A stretch of 25,214 nt of DNA from positions 1 to 25,214 of the forward strand of contig JAAUSP010000032.1 in the NCBI GenBank assembly GCA_012032575.1. Direction: 5' to 3'. The notes under the pieces were generated by a model. The model was not told the origin of the DNA, searched no databases, and worked only from the letters and a program-made list of their open reading frames with translations. Positions 19,001 through 25,214 of this stretch are shown one piece after another. The translations under genes and the position numbers were made by a program. Position 1 is the first letter of the stretch. Each line of letters opens with the position of its first letter. The DNA is from Anaerolineales bacterium (GTDB lineage Bacteria > Chloroflexota > Anaerolineae > 4572-78 > J111).

Positions 19001-19408
19001 TCATTCCTCGCCCATCAGGAAAAAGGGATAAACAATACTGCGCGGGTCGTGGGTGTCTTTGATGAGATATGTGATTTCAGCCAGCAGGGTGGCGCTGTTC
19101 TGGCTGTCGGAGTCAATCTCCACTTCCTGCACTTCGATGCGCGGCTCCCACTGGGCCAGGGCTTCTTCGATGTAATGGATGAGCAGCCCTTCGGTGGCGG
19201 CGTTGTTGGGGGCAAAGACCAACTCGTGGATGCGACAGCCAAATTCGGGCCGCATGACCCGCTCGCCGGGGGAAGTTTCCAGGATAATGCGGATGGATTG
19301 CTCGATGTCGTGTTCGCCACCGACCAGGCCAATACCACCCCGTGAGTTAATTTGGGTGGGAAAGTTCCAGCCCTGCCCCAAAAATTCTTTGTTACGAGTG
19401 TCGCTCAC
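19001..19408 (-). CDS. gp25-like baseplate wedge protein (Afp9/Pvc9-like)
   Basis: A 135-residue protein with the gp25/GPW pattern: FLGQGWNFPTQINSRGGIGLVGGEHDIEQSIRIIL, then SPGERVMRPEFGCRIHELVF, where the conserved EFGCRIHEL loop is intact. It ends with LAEITYLIKDTHDPRSIVYPFF. This protein nucleates sheath polymerisation on the baseplate in T4, T6SS and Afp-type systems. The start is GTG at 19408 (MSDTRNKEF), preceded by GGAGG inside the end of the PAAR gene. Confidence 0.93.
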   Translation of the reverse strand: MSDTRNKEFLGQGWNFPTQINSRGGIGLVGGEHDIEQSIRIILETSPGERVMRPEFGCRIHELVFAPNNAATEGLLIHYIEEALAQWEPRIEVQEVEIDSDSQNSATLLAEITYLIKDTHDPRSIVYPFFLMGEE

Positions 19409-19410
19409 GC

Positions 19411-19701
19411 TCAGCCTCCAATCAAAACGGTGGGCGCGCCCGGTGGCCCCACGACGGTGCTCACCGGCACGCCGGTCATCGGGTTGACCCCCATCACCTG
19501 GCTGGTGACGCGAGCCGCCGGTCTGCCGCCAATCAACACGGTCATACTGCCCATCATAATGCTGCCATTACAGGCCGCTCCCGCCACCATATCACCCACG
19601 ACGGAAGCTGGCATTCCGCCGATTAACACGACCGGCACACCGGGGCCGGTAATGGCGTCACCGGTGGCGGTCATATCACCTACACGCGCTGCTGGGAACA
19701 T
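19411..19701 (-). CDS. PAAR-domain spike tip protein (Afp10/Pvc10-like)
   Basis: A 96-residue PAAR protein (PAARVGDMTATGDAITGPG, VVLIGGMPASVVGDM, TVLIGGRPAARVTSQV, PPGAPTVLIGG) with three VLIGG turns typical of the cone-shaped repeat. There is no C-terminal toxin extension, so it is a bare tip that would sharpen the VgrG-like spike. A GGAG ribosome site precedes the ATG by 7 bases. It lies between the spike and gp25 genes. Confidence 0.92.
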   Translation of the reverse strand: MFPAARVGDMTATGDAITGPGVPVVLIGGMPASVVGDMVAGAACNGSIMMGSMTVLIGGRPAARVTSQVMGVNPMTGVPVSTVVGPPGAPTVLIGG

Positions 19702-19729
19702 AGAATTCTCCGAATAAATCTTTAGTATT

Positions 19730-19776
19730 CGTGTTGCGTGTTGCGTGTTCCGTTTCTTTACGCAACACGCAACACG
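19730..19776. repeat. perfect 17-bp inverted repeat built from heptamer units
   Basis: CGTGTTGCGTGTTGCGT (19730-19746) is the exact reverse complement of ACGCAACACGCAACACG (19760-19776), with a 13-base loop. Each arm is itself a tandem of the 7-mer GTGTTGC or its complement. It lies in the 91-base gap between the spike stop and the PAAR start. No T-run follows on the minus strand, so it is an mRNA hairpin rather than a standard terminator. Confidence 0.85.
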
Positions 19777-19792
19777 AGCTTCCAGTCACACC

Positions 19793-21628
19793 TTAATTTA
19801 TCTTCACAATCCCACCCTGAATCATCACCATCGCTCCGCCTTTGACCTCGGTTTGGGCCATGCCATTCAGGCTAACCTGAGCGCCTTTGATTTCACTCTT
19901 GCCGGTGCTTTCCAGGGATAGGGCGGCGTTGGCTTTGATTTGGGCCTTGGCTTTGGCGGTCACGGCCAGTTCAGTGCAATCCAGGGTTAATTTGTTGCCA
20001 CACTTCAGGGTTAAATCCTGGGTGGCTTTGATGGTAATGGCATTTTTGGTCGAATCAATAACCACCTGGTTGGAGCCGCTTTTATCTTTGAGGATAAATT
20101 TCTCTTTGCCGCCGGCGTCGTCCAGCAGCAGTTGGTGGCCCGATTTGGATTTGACCAAAATTTGCTCTTTGCCTTTGGCGTCGTTGAGCACAATCATGTG
20201 GCCGGAGCGGGATTTTATCACCCGCTGATCCACCTTACCGTCGCTGCCGACGGCCTTATCAATGGCGACCGGCGGCTTGTCTTTGCCATTCCACACGCTG
20301 CCGATCACAAAAGGCCGGTGGATATCGCCGTGTTCAAAACCCAACACCACCTCGTCGTTGACTTCCGGCAGCCAATAGATCCCCCGGCCCCCGCCGGCCC
20401 CCGGCCCGGTCACGCGAATCCAGTCGCTTTCAATGTTGTCACCCAACCAGGGATATTTGACCTTGACGTAGGCCCAATCTTTTTTGGTGTTTTTGATGTT
20501 CGTTACCAGGCCAATCGCCAGCCCTTGCATCAAGCCCCGCCCCGCCTCGCTGCCGTTTTCTACCAGGTGGCTGATAGTATTGGGCTGGCGGCCGCTGATA
20601 GTGAAATGGGTTTCATAACCTGCTTTATCAAAGCGGTGAATGGCTGAGGTTACAAAATATTTGCCGCCAAACCGCTTACCCACCGCCCCAATCGTGATGG
20701 TAAACCCGGCCTTGACTTTGGGATTGCCAAAGCAGACGCCTTCGGCCTGGATAAATTCGCTGCCCAGGTCATTCGCCAGCCCTTGCGCCAGGGCCGTGGC
20801 CTCGTTGGGCGTGGCGACGGCTTCATCAACCACCACCACCTCGGCTGCGCCAAAAGCTTTTTTTGCCATGCCCGCGCCCGGCTCGACGCCGCCTTGTTTG
20901 AGCGCTGGTTTGGCCTGTCCCTTGATTTCTTTCTTGGTGGCCGGGTCCCAGCCCCGCACCACCACTTTATCGGCCTGATGGGTAGCGGCCAGAATGGGTT
21001 GAAAACTGCGCAGGGCTTCGCCCAATTTCAGTTCCGGCCCGTCGCCCAGTTTGGCGTCGCCTTTTTTGAAATATAATTTGCCGCTGGCCGCAAAAACTTT
21101 GTAGCCCAAACGCTCGGCCCGGCTCTGCAAAAATTCCATGTTGGTCTGGTTGTTTTGCAGCACATACTCGTGCGTCACCGAGGTGGCATCAACCACCGCC
21201 GACAGGCCGGCTTCCTGGGCAATTTTTTTGACGATATCGCTGTCTTTTGTTTTCAGGAACGTGCGGCTCTTTTTGCCTCGATGCAACCGGTGCGACTTGT
21301 TATATCCCCGGATGAGCATGCACGTATGGCCGGTGGCCGAAAAATCCGGCTCCAGGGCGGCGATTTCGCCTTTCATCAACGACCCCTTGCCGCCGCCGTA
21401 CTCCTCGCTCACCTCGGCCAGGATTTCAACCATCGCGCCCAATTTCAATAATTTGGTGTTATCGGCCCATTTTAACTGGCTGTCGTCCAGCAGAATGGTA
21501 AACATTTCCGGCAAATAAAGACTGCTGTCAACCACCACCTCAATCAGGTCGTCCATCAGCTCTTCGGGCACGTCGCTGCCGCCGATTTTGATAAAAAATT
21601 GCGAGAGAAATTGGTTCTTGCCGGCCAC
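19793..21628 (-). CDS. VgrG-like central spike (Afp8/Pvc8; gp27-gp5 fusion)
   Basis: A 611-residue protein starting with GTG at 21628. Residues about 1-360 form the gp27/phage late control D-like part (FFIKIGGSDVPEELMDDLIEVVVDSSLYLPEMF, then GYNKSHRLHRGKKSRTFL, QNNQTNMEFLQSRAERLGYKV). A gp5-type OB domain spans about 375-460 (VKVKYPWLGDNIESDWIRVT, GIYWLPEVNDEVVLGFEHGD, PFVIGSVWNGKDKPP). The C-terminus (about 470-611) is a beta-helix made of short repeats (SGHMIVLNDAKG, SGHQLLLDDAGG, NAITIKATQDLTLKC). There is no lysozyme domain or effector extension. It would form the trimeric spike that carries the PAAR tip and starts the inner tube. It begins 5 bases after the tube-initiator gene. Confidence 0.95.
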   Translation of the reverse strand: MAGKNQFLSQFFIKIGGSDVPEELMDDLIEVVVDSSLYLPEMFTILLDDSQLKWADNTKLLKLGAMVEILAEVSEEYGGGKGSLMKGEIAALEPDFSATGHTCMLIRGYNKSHRLHRGKKSRTFLKTKDSDIVKKIAQEAGLSAVVDATSVTHEYVLQNNQTNMEFLQSRAERLGYKVFAASGKLYFKKGDAKLGDGPELKLGEALRSFQPILAATHQADKVVVRGWDPATKKEIKGQAKPALKQGGVEPGAGMAKKAFGAAEVVVVDEAVATPNEATALAQGLANDLGSEFIQAEGVCFGNPKVKAGFTITIGAVGKRFGGKYFVTSAIHRFDKAGYETHFTISGRQPNTISHLVENGSEAGRGLMQGLAIGLVTNIKNTKKDWAYVKVKYPWLGDNIESDWIRVTGPGAGGGRGIYWLPEVNDEVVLGFEHGDIHRPFVIGSVWNGKDKPPVAIDKAVGSDGKVDQRVIKSRSGHMIVLNDAKGKEQILVKSKSGHQLLLDDAGGKEKFILKDKSGSNQVVIDSTKNAITIKATQDLTLKCGNKLTLDCTELAVTAKAKAQIKANAALSLESTGKSEIKGAQVSLNGMAQTEVKGGAMVMIQGGIVKIN

Positions 21629-21633
21629 AGCGA

Positions 21634-22296
21634 TTACTCCACGGACGGTAAAGGGGTCAACTTGAGAACCTGGCCCGGCCGCAAGTCGAACGGATTATCC
21701 AGGTTGTTTGTCTCGGCAATGTGACGCCACTCGGCCGAATTACCGTATTCCTGATAGGCAATCCAATCGAGCCGCTGCCCCTCTTCCACCAGCCACACCC
21801 GGCGCGCCTGGCTGCGCGAGGTCGGGTTTTGCGGTTTACGGGCCACGCCCACTTGTTTAAAGGTGACGACCACTTCGGCCCGCACCGGCGTGCCGTTGGC
21901 CGTGAACATGGTAAATTTTTGCTTCAGGTTGGTAATAACGGCGTTAAATGCCAAAAATTTACCCCATTGAAAGCGGCACTGGGGCGGCTCGCTCTGGCCG
22001 GTTTTGGTATTCTTTTTCTTGGTATCAACCTGGGCCATTTCAACCAGGGCTTTATATTCTTTCCGTACATCTTTTTTGCCGCCCTTGTCGGTGGTATCAA
22101 AAAGCAGCGTCACCGTCATATCCTGAGCACGCCCACCCTTATAACTCAGCTTGGGCGTATTGTCACCAATCGAGGTTTCCTCGTTCCAACTTAAACTTTG
22201 CGCCAGCTCAAATTCAGCCGGGTTAAAATGGCAGGTTACCTCTTTTTTGGTGTTCAGGTTGACGATCTTAGCTTTTTGTACGCTTGGCTGAGGCAT
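21634..22296 (-). CDS. tube-initiator protein with LysM domain (Afp7/Pvc7-like, CIS_tube)
   Basis: A 220-residue protein. Residues about 1-155 match the contractile-injection-system tube protein domain (KAKIVNLNTKKEVTCHFNPAEFELAQSLSW, VTLLFDTTD, CRFQWGKFLAFNAVITNLKQKFTMF, PVRAEVVVTFKQV). Residues about 167-215 form a LysM-like motif (RVWLVEEGQRLDWIAYQEYGN, WRHIAETNNLDNP, LRPGQVLKLTPL). In Afp/PVC particles this protein joins the spike to the inner tube. Although LysM often binds peptidoglycan, in this family the domain is structural. A GAGGA ribosome site lies 5 bases before the ATG. The spike gene follows at once. Confidence 0.93.
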   Translation of the reverse strand: MPQPSVQKAKIVNLNTKKEVTCHFNPAEFELAQSLSWNEETSIGDNTPKLSYKGGRAQDMTVTLLFDTTDKGGKKDVRKEYKALVEMAQVDTKKKNTKTGQSEPPQCRFQWGKFLAFNAVITNLKQKFTMFTANGTPVRAEVVVTFKQVGVARKPQNPTSRSQARRVWLVEEGQRLDWIAYQEYGNSAEWRHIAETNNLDNPFDLRPGQVLKLTPLPSVE

Positions 22297-22336
22297 CAGT
22301 ATCCTCGATAAACTGGATTTGCGATTAACTATTCAA

Positions 22337-22368
22337 TCGTAAATCGTAAATCATAAATCGTAAATCAT
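22337..22368. repeat. heptamer tandem repeat (TCGTAAA, about 4.5 copies)
   Basis: Units TCGTAAA, TCGTAAA, TCATAAA, TCGTAAA and a partial TCAT, head to tail. It lies at the end of the VQRQ-repeat gene and touches its last codons, before the tube-initiator gene. Confidence 0.85.
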
Positions 22369-24886
22369 CTAAAGGGTCGGCGGTCGCGTTCTACCGCTAA
22401 CATTCGCTTGACCAGGGGGTAAACCTGCCGGGCCAGGTTATCCAGGTCTAATTCTGCCGCCGGGGATTCCGGCTCCTCGGAAAAGGATATTTCTGTATCT
22501 TCGACCCGCTGAATCGGCCCGGCTTCGCTGTCCGCTGCGGCGGCCGGCGGCGGAACTGCTTCCGGCTCCCAATAACGCTGAATGCTCATCGCCGGCGTTG
22601 AGGCTGAAGACGGCGGCTCTTCTCTACGTTCACCCGCTCTGGGAGCGGGCTGGGGCGGCGCAGCCAACGGCATATCCAGCCTGGCCGCTGCTTCCGGTCG
22701 AGCTGCTGTAGGTTGAGCTAACGGCAAAACAGATTCTCCTGTTGTCTCCGGCTCCGCCGGCATTCCTTCTGACCTGGTCTCAAAGGGCTGGCGAACCTGG
22801 GGCAGTACACCGATTTGTCTCGCCGGATGCAAAGGCATTTCTTCGGGGCCGTCGAAGCCTGACCTCTCCGCGCCTGGCGTTTTTGTTGGGGGCAGGTCAA
22901 AAGTTTGGAGCGACCCTCCCGGCTGTGACTCGATTCGAGATGAGGGTGTTTCATCCTCCGGCTGGCGCTGCACGGCTGCTTGGTGCGGCGGCTCGGCCTG
23001 ACTTATGGCCGGAGCCGGGGATGGCTCAACGCTTTGAGCGGCTTTCCCCGGCTCGGCTGGTGGGAACCGCAGCGGCATTTCCATTGTAGATGCTGGTTCA
23101 GCCTGATGCTGAGGTTCCGGGATGGGTTGCGCTGCGCTGCCGGTTGACTGAATGCAGACGGGACTGGAGACTCGGCCACCCCAGGCGCGGCTGCCTGAGA
23201 TGGCTCATTAGGAGGAACGATTTTGGTTGGTTCGATTTCCGGCAAGCGCAGCGGCAATTCCAAACTGGACGGCGGCTCGGTCTGAGGTTCAAGGGCAAGT
23301 TGGCGTTGTACTGTTGGTGGGCGCGGTGATGAAGTGACCTCGCGTCCAGTTATGGACGGGGTAGTCTCAGCCAGATCGGCGGTTTCGTCCGACCCTGGTT
23401 CGGGCCGGCGCAGCGGCGTTTCCAGGGTAGATGCCGGCCTGATCTGGGGTGGAGTTTCAAGCGGCGGATGTTGGACTGTTGGTTGGTCCGGCAGCGGGGC
23501 TGCGGCTTCGCTTCCAGCCGGAGCAAGCGCGTCAGCCTGAGATGGCTCAATAACTTGGGTGGCTTCATCCTGCTCGACTTGCGGCAAACGCAGCGGCATT
23601 TCCAGAGAAGACGGTTCGGGCTGGGATGGTGCTGCAAAAGCCGGCTGGCGCTGTACCACCGGTTTGGCCGAAGGCGGTGCGGTCTCACTCCCCGATGCAG
23701 ATGGCGAAGTAGTCTCGGATGGCTCAACAACTTGAGCGACTTCATCCCTTTTGGTTCGGGTTGGCGCAGCGGCATTTCCAGCGAAGATGGTTCGGGCAGG
23801 AGTGGCGCTTCAAAAGTAGCCTGGCGCTGCACTGTTGACTTGCTCGGCGGTTGTGCTGCTTCTCTTTCCGCTGCCGATGGCTCGATGGAAGAAGGTTCAA
23901 CACCTTGAGCGGCTTCACCCGCCTTCGGTTCGACTTGGCGCAGCGGCATTTCCAGAACCGGCGGGGGTTCAGACTGGGGCGGTGTTTCAACAGCCGGTTG
24001 GCGCTGCACAGTTGGTTTGTCTGTCGGCTGCGCTGCTTCGCCTTCCGACGCCGATGACGCAATAGTTTGGGCGACTTCATCCGGCTCGGCCTGCGGCAAC
24101 CGCAGCGGCATTTCCAGGGAAGACGGTTCGGGCTGGAGTGGCGCTTCAAAATCTGGTTGACGCTGTACCGATGGTTTGGCCGAAGGCGGCGCGGATTCAG
24201 CGCCGGTCGCGGCTGGCGCGAGAGTCTGGGCTGGCTCATCACCCTGGAAAACCTCGTCCGGTTCTGGTTCCGGCTGGTCAAATTCGGACATCCGGTTGAA
24301 AGGCAAATTGGTCGGGTCCAGCGTTTGCCACACCGGCTCAGACCGAGGCGGGCGCGGACGGGATGGCATCTGTCGCTGCACCGGCGCTGAAGCAGACCGT
24401 TGGGGCTGGGCCGGCGGTGGATCAAACTTTAATGGTTTGTCAGCCTGGGTTGGGTCACTTCCCTCAGCCGGGCGAGTCGATTCAGCCTCAGTCCGGCGGG
24501 GCAGGCTGGCAGGTTGGGATTCAGTATGCAGGAGTGTCTCAGGGGCCGATGGGTGCTGTGGCCTTGACTCGTTCCGGGGGCGGTGAGACGGTTTCACTCC
24601 TGCTTGCCAGCGACGGGGGTGCAGTCTCTTCCAGCTCTGCTTCTACCGCTGATTTTTCGGCAGAGGGCCACTCCGGTTCAAGGTGGGGTGGGCGCGGGCG
24701 GGCCACTTGCCGCTGCACGGGTGGCGAGGTTGGTGGTGCAGCCTGCGGGCGGACCGGCTGCGGGGGTGACGGCTCAGTGAATGATTCCGGCTGATCAACG
24801 GCTGGCGCGGATGGCCGGGGTCCCAGACTTCGCGGTAATTCTTGCCGCTCGACGCAGTAGATAGGTGGGTGTATTTTGGAAATCAT
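22365..24886 (-). CDS. Pro/Glu-rich VQRQ / SLEMPLR tandem-repeat protein of the eCIS cluster (three frameshifts, 5' end disrupted)
   Basis: About 840 residues if single-base shifts near 24570, 23750 (AAAAGGG) and 23130 (CGCAACC; one more C restores QRQP) are bridged. The core is 7-8 repeats of 53-60 residues with consensus PTVQRQP..E.P..PEPSSLEMPLR.P..EP.E..Q.IEPS; the rest is low-complexity Pro, Glu, Ala and Gln, expected to be disordered. The C-terminus is different and conserved-looking: ELDLDNLARQVYPLVKRMLAVERDRR, a predicted helix. VQRQ words also occur in eCIS-associated DUF4157 proteins, but no HExxH metallopeptidase motif is visible here. The only ATG at the 5' end (24886) lies inside the oxidoreductase fragment read in another frame, so the true start is probably missing upstream of about 24797. 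The role is unknown; it could be a flexible linker, a tape-measure-like protein or a cargo adaptor. Confidence 0.75.
22960..24200. repeat. coding tandem repeats, about 165-190 bp per unit
   Basis: Seven to eight imperfect direct repeats on the minus strand correspond to the VQRQ...SLEMPLR units. VQRQ codons occur near 24160, 24005, 23825, 23650, 23475, 23305, 23130 and 22970. The units differ at many positions, so they are old duplications under protein-level conservation rather than a recent array. Confidence 0.75.
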
Positions 24887-25214
24887 GGAAGCGATGGAGA
24901 TGCACCTGGCGCATATCCCATTCGGTTTCGCCGTGGGTCATCCACTCGGCAATTGTCTTGCCAACGCCACCGGCATGGGTCAGCCACGAACCAAGCGCGG
25001 TCCATAGCCCTTTAATGTTATGCGCTTCACCCATGATCGGGTAACCATCAACCGGGAAGGCAAAGATGCCATTAAAGGCGCGGCTGATCGTTTTACCCTG
25101 GGAACGCCGGGAAGATCTCCTGCGCCCGTTCCCATGATTGGGTGAGATCTTCAGGGGTAAAAGGTTTCATCGCGGTGCGCCCCAGTTGACCCGGCTTGAC
25201 CAGCAACGGCTTGT
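24797..25214 (-). pseudogene. FAD-dependent / GcvT-family oxidoreductase fragment (sarcosine/dimethylglycine dehydrogenase-like)
   Basis: The sequence reads as the end of the FAD domain of this family: RAQEIFPAFPG, then KTISRAFNGIFAFPVDGYPIMGE, NIKGLWTALGSWLTHAGGVG, KTIAEWMTHGETEWDMRQVHLHRF, TPTYLLRRAGKNYREVWDPGHPRQPL. Two single-base shifts, near 25105 (CCAGGGTAAAA) and near 24848 (GCGGCAAG), break the frame; both lie by short homopolymers. The N-terminal FAD-binding part is off the right edge. In this family a folate-binding GcvT region of several hundred residues should follow NYREV...HPxQPL, but the sequence switches to the VQRQ gene near 24797. The fragment is therefore truncated as well as frameshifted. 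It has no metabolic partner in the window. Either a real rearrangement or an assembly join could produce this. Confidence 0.75.

Noticed and set aside
19793..21628. Effector domain on the spike
   Set aside because: The C-terminus is only the beta-helix repeat of a bare spike; no extra domain follows.
22337..22368. Heptamer array considered as a CRISPR-like array
   Set aside because: Units are 7 bases with no spacers; it is a simple tandem repeat.
23742..24425. Arg-rich minus-strand open frame of 227 residues
   Set aside because: It is the VQRQ-repeat region read in the wrong frame (repeated WKCRC words arise from SLEMPLR codons).
14775..24886. Type VI secretion system instead of eCIS
   Set aside because: No membrane-complex genes (TssJLM) are present. 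The tube-initiator/LysM, separate PAAR, J-protein and tail-protein-I order fits Afp/PVC-type particles better.

Overview
ORGANISM. The window is a bacterial chromosome segment, most likely from a filamentous or multicellular Chloroflexota (Anaerolineae / Caldilineae / Ardenticatenia type). This is an inference from style: surface proteins built of many Ig-like domains with Thr/Pro linkers of the TATPTATP kind, a DUF11 plus FG-GAP secreted protein, GAF/HisKA_3 kinases with NarL regulators, and intergenic MITE-like palindromes and heptamer repeats. Every gene I could support lies on the minus strand, so transcription runs from high to low coordinates.

LAYOUT (in order of transcription). (1) 25214-24797: C-terminal part of a FAD/GcvT-family (sarcosine/dimethylglycine dehydrogenase-like) oxidoreductase, frameshifted and cut off where the next gene begins. 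(2) 24886-15893: the spike and baseplate half of an extracellular contractile injection system (eCIS, phage-tail-like). It holds a Pro-rich VQRQ-repeat protein, a tube-initiator/LysM protein (Afp7-like), a VgrG-like spike (Afp8-like), a PAAR tip, a gp25-like protein, a baseplate J protein (Afp11-like) and a tail-protein-I-like protein (Afp12-like). Genes are tightly packed with ATGA or few-base spacing. (3) 15896-14775: a protein with a C-terminal DUF4159-like domain, translationally coupled to the baseplate genes. (4) 14550-11378: two tandem paralogous SAM methyltransferases with the methyltransferase regulatory domain. (5) 11368-4496: a trio of unusual proteins: a soluble degenerate-FHA protein, a secreted/membrane von Willebrand A protein with Ig domains, and a 1037-residue FHA-like / transmembrane / multi-Ig protein. 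(6) 4475-2092: a cytoplasmic NarL-type histidine kinase, its response regulator and a degenerate receiver protein. (7) 1919-1: a secreted DUF11/FG-GAP repeat protein running off the left edge.

HOW IT MAY WORK. Parts 2 and 3 encode the needle tip and baseplate of a contractile particle. No sheath, inner tube, tape measure, AAA ATPase, Afp16 or tail-fibre gene is in the window; they may lie elsewhere or have been lost at the right-hand junction. The proteins of part 5 place beta-sandwich/FHA-like domains in the cytoplasm and vWA/Ig domains outside. They are good candidates for anchoring a membrane-docked particle or sensing through the envelope, and the two-component genes follow with almost no gap. 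This functional link is inference from gene order.

DATA QUALITY. At least twelve single-base frameshifts interrupt otherwise continuous homology (about one per 2 kb), several in homopolymers. The pattern looks more like uncorrected sequencing error than gene decay. Frameshifted genes are given below as whole spans.
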